Part shown: positions 34,637-42,348 of the stretch, in pieces
Layout: each line of letters starts with the position of its first letter
How positions within the stretch are numbered: position 1 is the first letter of the stretch
The notes under the pieces: model-generated
Database searches by the model: none
The model's input: only the letters and a program-made list of their open reading frames with translations
What the model was told of the DNA's origin: nothing
Assembly (NCBI RefSeq): GCF_900101435.1
Contig: NZ_FMZH01000009.1
Coordinates: forward strand, 185,342 to 249,341
Length of the DNA stretch: 64,000 bases
Reading direction: 5' to 3'
Source: Pedobacter soli
GTDB lineage: Bacteria > Bacteroidota > Bacteroidia > Sphingobacteriales > Sphingobacteriaceae
Translations under genes and position numbers: made by a program

Positions 34637-35740
34637 TTATTTTGGCGCCTTTCTAAGCAGGTAAAAACCCAGCAGGCCAAAGAATATGGTAGGTGTAATT
34701 ACAGCCGCAAATGGGGGTAATCCGCCCTTGGTAGAGAACATTTGTGTAAACTGATTAAATACGATATAAGCGAAGCTAATGAAGATACCGATACCTAATG
34801 ATACCCCAACTCCTCCGCGTACTTTACGCGACGACAATGCCACACCAATAAGGGTAAGTACAAAGGCCGAAAGCGGGTGAAGGTAACGTTTGTAACGCTC
34901 AAACTGGAGGTCGTTCATAACGCCCGTTCCGCGGATTTTTTCTTTCCTGATCTTATCCGACAGCTCTTTCGTAGTTAGGTTTTGCACCACGTTATCATAG
35001 GCCGAAAAATCATCCGGGCGCATATCTAATATCGTATCTTTAAGCTTGCCGTTACCGTAAATCATCGTCTCTTTTAGACCCTCAATTTTGCGGATGGAAT
35101 AATTGGTTAACTGCCATTTGCGCTTAAGCGAATCCCATTTAATGTTTTCGGCAACAATCTTTTTCGTCAGTACATCACCACTAAAGTTATCCAGCGAGAA
35201 GCGGTAACCTGAATTGGTTTTGTTGTCGAAATTATCAATGTAGATATAGGTTTTATCATCCAGTTTCATGTGGATGTTGGATTTTGTTGAAGGGTCGTTA
35301 CGCTTTACGTAGGTGTTTTCGAAACGGTTTTTTAACGTATTGGTGTAGGGTAAAATATAAAGGTTCGATAATAGGTTTGCAGAAAAAATGATGCTCGCCG
35401 ATACCAGATAGGGGAATAAAAAGCGGTTAAAGCTTACCCCACCGCTTAATATCGGTACGATTTCCGTTTGATCGGCCATTTTAGCGGTAAAGAAAATTAC
35501 AGCAATAAAATTGATCAGCGGCGAGAGCATATTCACGTAAAAAGGAATGGATCCGGCGTAGTATTTAGACAGGATGCCCCAGAAACTAAGGCCGCTCTTC
35601 ATGAAATCGTCCATCTTTTCAGAAAGGTCGAACACTACAATTATGATCACGAAAATAGCCAGTGTATATATAAATGTACCCAGGTATTTACCGATAATGT
35701 ACCGATCTATAATTTTAATGTTGCCTTTGATGATGTTCAT
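34637..35740 (-). CDS. LptF/LptG family lipopolysaccharide-export permease
   Basis: A 367-residue permease of the LptF/LptG (YjgP/YjgQ) family that with LptB extracts LPS from the inner membrane for delivery to the outer membrane. Helices lie near residues 20-40, 60-85, 100-125 in the N-terminal half and 285-365 in the C-terminal half, with a periplasmic beta-jellyroll between (about 140-280, MKLDDKTYIYIDNFDNKTNSG to AYDNVVQNLTTKEL). The family phrase FERYKRYLHPLSAFVLTLIGVAL is clear. It could be LptF or LptG; Bacteroidota have two such proteins and only one is here. Second gene of the tgt operon (one-base gap) and two bases before eamA. Confidence 0.92.
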   Translation of the reverse strand: MNIIKGNIKIIDRYIIGKYLGTFIYTLAIFVIIIVVFDLSEKMDDFMKSGLSFWGILSKYYAGSIPFYVNMLSPLINFIAVIFFTAKMADQTEIVPILSGGVSFNRFLFPYLVSASIIFSANLLSNLYILPYTNTLKNRFENTYVKRNDPSTKSNIHMKLDDKTYIYIDNFDNKTNSGYRFSLDNFSGDVLTKKIVAENIKWDSLKRKWQLTNYSIRKIEGLKETMIYGNGKLKDTILDMRPDDFSAYDNVVQNLTTKELSDKIRKEKIRGTGVMNDLQFERYKRYLHPLSAFVLTLIGVALSSRKVRGGVGVSLGIGIFISFAYIVFNQFTQMFSTKGGLPPFAAVITPTIFFGLLGFYLLRKAPK

Positions 35741-35741
35741 T

Positions 35742-36872
35742 TTATAGCTTATTGCCTAATACTTTAACCATTTTGTTCTTCCACTCGTAAAATTCGCCCG
35801 CAATAATCTTCTCTCTGGCCTGTTTTACCAGCCATAAATAGAAGTGCAGGTTATGCAGGGTTGCAATTTGTGCGCCCAGCATTTCGTTGCTGTGTACCAG
35901 GTGCCTTAAATAAGCTTTCGTGGTTACCTGATCTGCATGCAGGTCGCTTTCTGCATCTAATGGAGAGAAATCATTCTCCCATTTCTTATTTCTGATGTTA
36001 ATAATTCCATTTCTGGTAAAAAGCATGCCATTTCTTGCGTTTCTGGTTGGCATTACGCAATCAAACATGTCAATACCCAGCGCTATATTCTCTAATATAT
36101 TAATTGGAGTCCCAACACCCATTAAATAACGTGGTTTATCAGCTGGTAATATATTGCATACCACTTCTGTCATGGCATACATTTCTTCAGCAGGTTCACC
36201 CACCGATAAACCGCCGATAGCGTTGCCCTCACGGTTCATGCTGGCAATAAACTCTGCCGATTTAATTCTTAAATCTTTATATACAGAGCCCTGGACAATA
36301 GGGAAGAGTGTTTGATCGAAGCCGTATTTAGGTTGGGTATTATCGAAATGGGTACAGCAGCGCTCTAACCAGCGGTGCGTCATTTTAATAGAATTGGCAG
36401 CATAGGTGTAATCGCAAGGGTATGGTGTACACTCGTCAAAGGCCATAATGATATCGGCACCAATGGTGCGCTGAATATCCATGGCGTATTCTGGTGTAAA
36501 AAGGTGTTTCGAACCATCGATATGCGAACGGAAAGTAACACCTTCTTCCTTAATTTTACGCACCTGACTCAATGAATAAACCTGATAACCACCGCTATCG
36601 GTTAAAATCGGGCGGTCCCAGCCAATAAATTTATGTAAGCCACCTGCTTTCTCCAGGATATCAAGTCCTGGTCTTAAATAAAGGTGGTAAGTGTTTCCGA
36701 GAATGATTTTTGCGTCAATATCATCTTTAAGCTCGCGCTGGTGTACGGCTTTTACCGTTCCGGCTGTGCCCACAGGCATAAAAATCGGGGTTTGTATTTC
36801 GCCATGGGCAGTGGTTACTGTTCCGGCCCTGGCTTTAGATAGTGGATCGTTAGCCTGTAAACTAAATTTCAT
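35742..36872 (-). CDS. tgt: Queuine (preQ1) tRNA-ribosyltransferase
   Basis: Exchanges guanine-34 of tRNA-Asp, -Asn, -His and -Tyr for preQ1 during queuosine synthesis. The 376 residues hold the TIM-barrel core: ILGNTYHLYLRPGL, the base-binding D92 region (LTDSGGYQVYSLS), GLSVGEPAEEMY, and the nucleophile aspartate D271 in GIDMFDCVMPTRNARNG. The zinc-site cysteines of the classical enzyme (CxCxxC in the C-terminal part) are absent: residues 308-314 read ESDLHAD, while H340 is kept. The remaining fold (AYLRHLVHSNEMLGAQIATLHNLHFYL) is intact. The gene leads a three-gene run and has a perfect -7 box upstream, divergent from the glycosyltransferase gene. Confidence 0.94.
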   Translation of the reverse strand: MKFSLQANDPLSKARAGTVTTAHGEIQTPIFMPVGTAGTVKAVHQRELKDDIDAKIILGNTYHLYLRPGLDILEKAGGLHKFIGWDRPILTDSGGYQVYSLSQVRKIKEEGVTFRSHIDGSKHLFTPEYAMDIQRTIGADIIMAFDECTPYPCDYTYAANSIKMTHRWLERCCTHFDNTQPKYGFDQTLFPIVQGSVYKDLRIKSAEFIASMNREGNAIGGLSVGEPAEEMYAMTEVVCNILPADKPRYLMGVGTPINILENIALGIDMFDCVMPTRNARNGMLFTRNGIINIRNKKWENDFSPLDAESDLHADQVTTKAYLRHLVHSNEMLGAQIATLHNLHFYLWLVKQAREKIIAGEFYEWKNKMVKVLGNKL

Positions 36873-36896
36873 ATATTTTCCTCTTCAAAAATCTGC

Positions 36897-36904
36897 CAAA
36901 AATA
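36897..36904 (-). promoter_or_regulatory. -7 box of tgt operon
   Basis: Minus-strand TATTTTTG, perfect TAnnTTTG, about 24 bases before the ATG at 36872. Confidence 0.55.
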
Positions 36905-37001
36905 GCAAAAAATGGGGTCATATTTTTGTTTAAATTTTTATCCACATAAAAGTGTTTTACAGATTAAAAATGAGAAATTTGCGCCTATTTATTTTACCAT
37001 C

Positions 37002-38129
37002 GTGATATTAACCCCGCTTGAAATTATTCTGCTCTCCATATTGGGCTTCTGCCTTTTAGTTCAGCTTTATTACGTACTGTTTGTTCATTTGAAGTTGGCC
37101 AGTGTAAGTATAGAAGAAGTACCTGTATCGGCCAGAAAACCCATTAGTGTAATTGTTTGCGCCCGGAACGAAATTGCAAACCTGGAGCAATATCTGCCTG
37201 TTTTGCTGGAGCAGGATTACCCTGAATTTGAGGTGGTTGTGGTTAACGATCGCTCATGGGATGGTACAGAAGAGTTCTTAGAGGCTTTTGAAAAGAAGCA
37301 TCGCAACCTTAAAGTAGTTAAAATTTTAGATAACGATAAATTTATTGCCGGTAAAAAGTTCGCCGTTACCATGGGAATTAAAGCGGCTAAACATGACTGG
37401 CTGGTATTTACCGATGCGGATTGTATGCCTGCATCTGGCAACTGGTTGATGGATATGCAGCAACCTGCCGATGAGCAGACGGAAATTATATTGGGTTATT
37501 CGCCTTACATGAAAAAGAGAAGCTTGTTAAATGCATTGATCCGTTTCGAAACCTTTTTTACTGCAGTTAACTACCTTTCTTTTGCCTTAAAAGGTATGCC
37601 TTATATGGGCGTTGGCCGAAATATGGCCTACAAAAAATCGCTTTTCTTTAAGCATAAAGGTTTTGCTGCGCACATGCATATCCCTTCGGGTGATGATGAT
37701 TTGTTTGTAAATGCGCATGCCACCGCTTATAATACGGAGGTGCGTTTGCATCCCGATAGCCATGTATGGAGCGAGCCTAATAAAACCTGGGCAGGCTACC
37801 TGCGTCAAAAGAAACGTCATTTTGGTGCTGGAAAGTTATATAAACCGAAACACAAGTTTATTTTAACCGTTCAGATTGTATTCCAGTTTTTGTTTTATGC
37901 TTTTTTTGCCGGCTGTATGTTTTTAAGTCGCGAAGCGCAGTATGTAGCCTTGGGAATCTTTGTGTTGAGCATCATCATCAGGTGTTTTATCTATCCAAAA
38001 TTGCTTAAACGGTTAAACTATGGCGATTTACGTTGGTGGTTCCCGATTTTAGATATACTTTTGTTTCTGTTTTTAATCCTGAATGGATTTTTATCCATGT
38101 TTGGGAAGAAAAATGTAAAATGGAAATAG
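37002..38129 (+). CDS. Membrane-anchored glycosyltransferase family 2
   Basis: A 375-residue GT-A fold enzyme with an N-terminal helix (EIILLSILGFCLLVQLYYVLF) and two or three C-terminal helices (about 305-370). Motifs: ISVIVCARNEIANLEQYLPVL and VVVVNDRSWDGTEE for the nucleotide site, the DxD-type DADCMP, SGDDDLFVNAHA and the RQKKRHFGAGKLY stretch in place of the QxxRW motif. The frame runs back to 36912, but a near-consensus -7 box (GAAATTTG, 36973-36980) makes the GTG at 37002 the better start. The acceptor is unknown; polysaccharide or lipid glycosylation at the inner membrane is likely. rsmG follows after 25 bases. Confidence 0.85.
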   Translation: MILTPLEIILLSILGFCLLVQLYYVLFVHLKLASVSIEEVPVSARKPISVIVCARNEIANLEQYLPVLLEQDYPEFEVVVVNDRSWDGTEEFLEAFEKKHRNLKVVKILDNDKFIAGKKFAVTMGIKAAKHDWLVFTDADCMPASGNWLMDMQQPADEQTEIILGYSPYMKKRSLLNALIRFETFFTAVNYLSFALKGMPYMGVGRNMAYKKSLFFKHKGFAAHMHIPSGDDDLFVNAHATAYNTEVRLHPDSHVWSEPNKTWAGYLRQKKRHFGAGKLYKPKHKFILTVQIVFQFLFYAFFAGCMFLSREAQYVALGIFVLSIIIRCFIYPKLLKRLNYGDLRWWFPILDILLFLFLILNGFLSMFGKKNVKWK

Positions 38130-38154
38130 TTCATAATCCTTTAGTTATTGCAAT

Positions 38155-38790
38155 ATGCCTGATGTAAAGCCAGATATCATCTTAAAATATTTTCCGAATC
38201 TAACTGAAAAACAACTCGCACAGTTTTCGCAACTGTTTGAATTATATAGTTTCTGGAATGCGCAGATCAATGTAATTTCGAGAAAAGATATTGAAGAACT
38301 GTATGAACGCCATGTGTTGCACTCGTTAGGCATAGCTAAAATCTGTACGTTTAAAGCGGGCGAGTCGGTGCTGGATGTTGGTACTGGGGGTGGCTTTCCG
38401 GGTATTCCGCTAGCCATTTTATTTCCTGAAACGCAATTTTACCTGGTCGATTCTATCGGTAAAAAAATTAAGGTGGTTAAAGAAGTTGCTGCTGCATTGG
38501 GTTTAGAAAACCTGCGTGCCGACCATTTAAGGGCTGAGCAGGTTAAAGAGAAATTCAATTTCGTAGTTTCTAGAGCGGTTACGCGCCTGGGTGAGTTTTA
38601 TCCCTGGATACAAGGTAAGTTTAAGAAAGAATCGCTTAATGCCATTCCAAACGGTATTTTGTATTTAAAAGGTGGCGATTTAGCCGAAGAGATTAAGGAA
38701 TCTAAACTGAAAGCAGAACTGTATCCGCTTTCAGCCTATTTTGAGGAAGATTTCTTTGAAACCAAATATGTGGTTTACGTGGCTCAGTAG
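38155..38790 (+). CDS. rsmG: 16S rRNA (guanine-527-N7)-methyltransferase
   Basis: Adds the N7 methyl group to G527 of 16S rRNA with SAM; loss gives low-level streptomycin resistance in other species. The 211-residue protein shows the GidB/RsmG pattern: LTEKQLAQFSQLFELYSFWNAQINVISRKDI, the SAM-binding VLDVGTGGGFPGIPLAI near residue 68, and SRAVTRLGEFYPW toward the C-terminus. Length matches the family. Its stop codon (38788-38790) directly abuts the stop of the convergent M56 gene, with no base between. mnmG is not beside it, unlike in many bacteria. Confidence 0.95.
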   Translation: MPDVKPDIILKYFPNLTEKQLAQFSQLFELYSFWNAQINVISRKDIEELYERHVLHSLGIAKICTFKAGESVLDVGTGGGFPGIPLAILFPETQFYLVDSIGKKIKVVKEVAAALGLENLRADHLRAEQVKEKFNFVVSRAVTRLGEFYPWIQGKFKKESLNAIPNGILYLKGGDLAEEIKESKLKAELYPLSAYFEEDFFETKYVVYVAQ

Positions 38791-40182
38791 TTATTGTTTT
38801 TTGCTTGGGTAACCCACAACGGTAACTTCTTCGATCCTGGTTCCTTTTACCTTTTTAACAGGTATTGTATTTTTATTGCCTGTACCTGGGTAGCCGATAA
38901 CAGTTACCGATTTTAATTCCTTTTGCTCCGCTGGTGAGGTGCTTGTAATGGATTGGGTACTATTATTATCATTGATTACAGAAATACCGGTAATGGTTTC
39001 GCTGTCATTTCCGCTTTTGGCTGGTCTTGGCTCAGCGGGAGGTGGCGGCGGTGGTAATGATTTTCTCTTTTTTATTGGTCTAGGCTCAATAGGTGGGGGT
39101 GGAGGTGCCACTTTTTCATCTTTAATCACTACAGGCGGAGGCAGCCTTTTGCCATCTTTTTTTACTACAGGTGGCGGAAAACGAACAACTTCTACTTTTG
39201 GTGGTGTTTTTTTTGCTTTGGCGGCATTTGGTGGTAACGGTGGAGGAGGTGGCACCAGCTTAATCTGTTTTACTTTTTTACGGGTAGTATCCTGTAAAGC
39301 AATACTTAAGCTTTCCTTTTTTTGTCCCAGCTGGATGGTACCGTAATCTTTTGTAAATGCTGTAGTAGATAAACAGAGCATCAATCCGGTTAGCGGGATA
39401 ACGAACAACAATTTGAGCCTGGCCCATTTTGCCGATTTGGTTTGATTTAACATACTTATTCTATTTTTTAATAATGACGAGTTAAAAAAATGATTGGTTA
39501 AGCTAACTTTCTGATTACCATACGAATTTTGGATCAGGAACATGGCATACTCGTATTTGGCGATATCTTTATTGGTTGTTACTTCATCTGCCAGGTATTC
39601 GTGAATGAGCTTGATATCGTTTTTAATGAAATAGGTTATTGGATTAAACCAGCTGGAAATCTGAATCAGCTCGAATAGCAGGATATCTACGCTATGTTTT
39701 TGCCTGATATGCACCATTTCATGTTTTAAAATGGTTGTTTTCTGATCAAGATTGGGATCGATAAACAGGAGATTGAAAAATGAAAAGGCCATTTTGGAGT
39801 TTTCGATCTCAATTAAGGTAATACCGTTTTCTTTAGTCCTTTTGGCTTTACGGATGATGCTTTGAAGGTTGCGTAATCCCAGGCAAATTTTTAAGATTAA
39901 AACCAGTGAGATGATTGCGTACAAGAGCAACACACCATTTTCAACTGTAAAAAGTGAAGGTTTTTCCGGAATTACGGAAAATGTAGCATAATTGATGACG
40001 ATCTCTTTTTTCAAAAATCCCAACTGAAAAAACGGGAGCATAAAGGCCAGAACTGAACTGAAGATGAGGTAGTACCTGTTTAAACCATAAAAGGTATCAT
40101 GGTGCAGGAACAATCTGTAAAAACCGTAAAATATTACGAGATACAGATTGGCTTCGAGTAAGTAATATAACCAGTTCATCAC
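38791..40182 (-). CDS. BlaR1-type M56 metallopeptidase with proline-rich and SusC-box-like tail
   Basis: Membrane sensor of the BlaR1/MecR1 type, 463 residues. Four hydrophobic segments lie near residues 2-25, 38-55, 83-103 and 255-275. The zinc protease site is H154-E155-M-V-H158, with E195 in IHEYLADE as third ligand. Proteins of this family cleave a cognate BlaI repressor when triggered. After the last helix the chain is outside the cell membrane: a Pro/Lys-rich spacer (about 308-390) leads to two copies of a short motif, VTVIGYPGTGNK (426-437) and EEVTVVGYPSKKQ (451-463), close to the TonB-box-like VVVVGYG motif of SusC receptors. The penicillin-binding sensor domain of true BlaR1 is missing, so the signal is unknown. 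Its start overlaps the blaI stop by four bases. Confidence 0.88.
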   Translation of the reverse strand: MMNWLYYLLEANLYLVIFYGFYRLFLHHDTFYGLNRYYLIFSSVLAFMLPFFQLGFLKKEIVINYATFSVIPEKPSLFTVENGVLLLYAIISLVLILKICLGLRNLQSIIRKAKRTKENGITLIEIENSKMAFSFFNLLFIDPNLDQKTTILKHEMVHIRQKHSVDILLFELIQISSWFNPITYFIKNDIKLIHEYLADEVTTNKDIAKYEYAMFLIQNSYGNQKVSLTNHFFNSSLLKNRISMLNQTKSAKWARLKLLFVIPLTGLMLCLSTTAFTKDYGTIQLGQKKESLSIALQDTTRKKVKQIKLVPPPPPLPPNAAKAKKTPPKVEVVRFPPPVVKKDGKRLPPPVVIKDEKVAPPPPPIEPRPIKKRKSLPPPPPPAEPRPAKSGNDSETITGISVINDNNSTQSITSTSPAEQKELKSVTVIGYPGTGNKNTIPVKKVKGTRIEEVTVVGYPSKKQ

Positions 40183-40550
40183 TTGTTGTTTTTAAGTTTT
40201 TCGGCCAATTGAATAATTTCATCGAGTTCTTTGGTACCCATACTTTTTTCATTTACCAGGAATGAAACCAGACTTTCGTATGAGTTTTCGAAGTAATTGT
40301 TCATTACTTTATTTAAAGCAAAGCGTTTATAATCAGTTTCTTTTACAATAGGGAAGTAGATATAGGTATTACCAATGGCTTTATGATCTACAAAACCTTT
40401 GGTTTCTAAAACCCTGATGACGGTTGAAACCGTATTATAAGCAGGCTTCGGTTCGTTCATCTTTTCAATTACATCTTTTACCAGGGCTTCGCCCATTTCC
40501 CAAAGGATGAGCATAATTTGTTCTTCTGCTTTTGTGAGTTCTTTTATCAT
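40179..40550 (-). CDS. BlaI/MecI-type winged-helix repressor
   Basis: A 123-residue repressor of the BlaI/MecI/CopY family; the frame extends to 40607 but homologs begin MIKELTKAEEQIM, so the ATG at 40550 is chosen. The winged helix is seen in LTKAEEQIMLILWEMGEALVKDVIEKM and PAYNTVSTVIRVLETKGFVDHKAIGNTYIYF; the C-terminal helices used for dimerisation follow (ALNKVMNNYFENSYESLVSF). BlaI-like proteins are cleaved by the partner M56 protease, here encoded next and overlapping by ATGA. A pair of inverted repeats at 40585-40624 in front of the gene is the probable autoregulatory operator. Which other genes it controls is not visible. Confidence 0.9.
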   Translation of the reverse strand: MIKELTKAEEQIMLILWEMGEALVKDVIEKMNEPKPAYNTVSTVIRVLETKGFVDHKAIGNTYIYFPIVKETDYKRFALNKVMNNYFENSYESLVSFLVNEKSMGTKELDEIIQLAEKLKNNK

Positions 40551-40584
40551 GGTAACTATTTTTGTAGTTTGCTCAAATGAAGTT

Positions 40585-40624
40585 AATACTATAAAACTAG
40601 TTTTCAAACTATTTTTATAGTATT
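40585..40624. promoter_or_regulatory. Probable BlaI operator (nested inverted repeats)
   Basis: AATACTATAAAA (40585-40596) and TTTTATAGTATT (40613-40624) are exact reverse complements with 16 bases between. Inside is a perfect palindrome AAAACTAGTTTT (40593-40604). In the minus strand these lie between a TTTG -33-like and a TTCATTTG -7-like element, the place where a repressor would block transcription of blaI-M56. Confidence 0.65.
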
Positions 40625-40682
40625 TGTTTTAAATATTTGATAATCAATTGATTATTTTTATTTGAAAATATTGGAGCATAAA

Positions 40683-40708
40683 AAAACCTGCTGGTTAGGG
40701 CAGGTTTT
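40683..40708 (-). terminator. Terminator of the M28 lipoprotein gene
   Basis: AAAACCTGC pairs with GCAGGTTTT over an 8-base loop; an A run on the left becomes a U tract in the minus-strand RNA. Confidence 0.8.
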
Positions 40709-40740
40709 AATCTTTTTTGGAGGGGGAGTGAATTACTGCA

Positions 40741-41715
40741 TTAAAATTTCTGTGATTTTTGAGGGTTATCCATCATAATCATTTTGTCTTTAAGTAATTG
40801 CTGCAAGCCAGATTGGGCATCAATACGTTTTACCACATCCAAAACTACCCCGGCTGCTTTACTAAAAAACGCTGGGGTAATGGTGCTATACTCGTCTGTT
40901 GCTTGGTGGTAATCTTTATGATCTTCTACACCAAAATACAGGAAGGGGATGTTTTTGGCATTAAAAGCACCCTGATCGCTCTGGTTGGTCCAATCGTCGT
41001 GCCCTTGCTTAGGGTCATCGTGCCCTAAAATTACTTTAATATTGGTTCGGGTGGTATCGATGTACTGTTTTAAATCCGGATACTTAAAAGTACCACACAC
41101 GTACAATTCGCCTTTATCGCTATGGCTAATCATATCCATATTCAGGTTAATGGCAATGGTATTAACAGGCACCGGAGGATTGGCTACAAAGGCCTTCGCG
41201 CCCTGTAGGCCCATTTCTTCGGCATCGAATGCGGCGAAAATAATGGTATTATTGGGTTTGTTTTTGGCGTAATGGGCTGCAATTTTTAACAATCCGGCTG
41301 TACCCGATGCGTTATCGTCAGCACCGTTAAAAACCTCATCTTTAACAACGCCCAAATGGTCGTAATGGGCCGAAACAACGATTACATTATTACTTTTCCC
41401 TGGAATATAGCCAATAATGTTGGTGCCATTTACTTTGGTGCTGTTTCTACTGTTAAAGGTAAATTCCTGGGCATAGTTTACATGTTGCGGATAGGATTTT
41501 AAACCCAATTTCTGAAAACGTGCGATAATATAAGCACGCGCCATTTCTGCACCTTTGGTACCTGTTTTCCGGCCCTGATAAGCATCAGAAGACAGTACTT
41601 CTACATCTTTTAACAATTGGGTATCAAGCTTTTCGTTTCCAGTTGTACTTTGGTTCTTTACTGATGAACAGCAGCTTAGCATCATGGCTAAGGGAATGAT
41701 ATAGAGGATTTTCAT
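40741..41715 (-). CDS. Lipoprotein M28 family zinc peptidase
   Basis: A 324-residue aminopeptidase-like enzyme with a lipoprotein signal (PLAMMLSCCSS, cysteine near residue 15). The M28 zinc pattern is intact: VVSAHYDHLGVVKDEVFNGADDNASGTAG (His, Asp), AAFDAEEMGLQGAKAFV (Glu-Glu), NLNMDMISHSDKG (Asp) and the last His in DYHQATDEY. It is a different branch from the 515-residue secreted M28 enzyme at 3668-5215: no PA insert, much shorter. Peptide substrate unknown; probable site is the cell envelope. It stands before the blaI pair on the same strand, with a terminator between, so it is not co-transcribed. Confidence 0.9.
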   Translation of the reverse strand: MKILYIIPLAMMLSCCSSVKNQSTTGNEKLDTQLLKDVEVLSSDAYQGRKTGTKGAEMARAYIIARFQKLGLKSYPQHVNYAQEFTFNSRNSTKVNGTNIIGYIPGKSNNVIVVSAHYDHLGVVKDEVFNGADDNASGTAGLLKIAAHYAKNKPNNTIIFAAFDAEEMGLQGAKAFVANPPVPVNTIAINLNMDMISHSDKGELYVCGTFKYPDLKQYIDTTRTNIKVILGHDDPKQGHDDWTNQSDQGAFNAKNIPFLYFGVEDHKDYHQATDEYSTITPAFFSKAAGVVLDVVKRIDAQSGLQQLLKDKMIMMDNPQKSQKF

Positions 41716-41799
41716 GTTTTATGATTAATGAGTTAAAGTCGTCTCGATCTCGTAGCTATTGGATGTAGCATCGCGAAATGCTTGTCCATTGTTTGCAGG

Positions 41800-41853
41800 G
41801 AGAAATCTGTTAACTAGATTTCTCGGCTGCGTTGCACTTCGCTCGAAATGACG
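41800..41853. repeat. CGTCATTTCGA repeat, reverse half with hairpin
   Basis: GAGAAATCT-gttaact-AGATTTCTC hairpin at 41800-41824, then CGGCTGCGTTGCACTTCG and TCGAAATGACG. Confidence 0.75.
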
Positions 41854-41907
41854 GATTATTTACTTAATTTTCTAAAGATATTAATTATTGCAATATATAG
41901 AGGCGTC

Positions 41908-41928
41908 ACCCTGAATTCATTTCAGGGT
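41908..41928. repeat. 8-bp inverted repeat ACCCTGAA / TTCAGGGT
   Basis: Perfect arms around TTCAT; a short hairpin of the type that recurs in intergenic regions of this genome. Confidence 0.6.
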
Positions 41929-42031
41929 CTTTACCGCAGGAAAGATCCTAAACACGAAGTAGCTCCAAGGCAATTGAAACACTATTTCTACTTGTAAAAT
42001 AAACTACCATTGACAGACCCTATAGAAAAAT

Positions 42032-42132
42032 CGTCATTTCGACTGGAGCCGGCCGGTTCTTCACCGGTGGCGGAATGGAGAAATCTATTTAGACAGATTT
42101 CTCGGCTACGTTGCACTCCGCTCGAAATGACG
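42032..42132. repeat. CGTCATTTCGA element, complete 101-bp palindrome-like copy
   Basis: Left end CGTCATTTCGACTGGAGC, right end CACTCCGCTCGAAATGACG, inverted. Inside, GAGAAATCT-atttagac-AGATTTCTC forms a hairpin; a GC-rich block (CCGGCCGGTTCTTCACCGGT) is inserted in the left half. It looks like a small non-coding palindromic element. Confidence 0.85.
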
Positions 42133-42260
42133 ACCCCGGAAGAGGCTGTTACTTATATTGATTTTTATAAAATAAATTACACCTCAGCAGGACGATCGAA
42201 ATAAAAAGTGGATTAAAAATTAGTTATATTTTTTATTTCCCAATTGAAACTGTAAATAAA

Positions 42261-42300
42261 AGATTGCTTCGCCGGCTGAAAAAGCCTTCTCGCAATGACG
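42261..42300. repeat. CGTCATTGCGAG element, right half
   Basis: AGATTGCTTCGCCGGCTGAA then AAAGCCTTCTCGCAATGACG; matches 21833-21875 almost exactly. Confidence 0.8.
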
Positions 42301-42348
42301 AAAACCACGGACCTTAGCTTTGGTCTTTTTGCTTTTACCTTTAAGCTT

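Larger units (their letters stand above)
41716..42348. other. Repeat-built intergenic region (633 bp) between the M28 lipoprotein gene and smc
   Basis: Four known or new repeat pieces fill most of it (separate entries): 41800-41853, 41908-41928, 42032-42132, 42261-42300. The rest (41716-41799, 41929-42031, 42133-42260, 42301-42348) shows no gene. A short open frame (42010-42204) is only the translation of the repeat. Confidence 0.75.

Noticed and set aside
36912..37001. Upstream in-frame start of the glycosyltransferase
   Set aside because: The extra 30 codons have no family similarity and precede a near-consensus -7 box.
38939..39346. 135-codon plus-strand glycine-rich frame opposite the M56 gene
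   Set aside because: The glycine runs are the complement of the proline codons of the M56 spacer.
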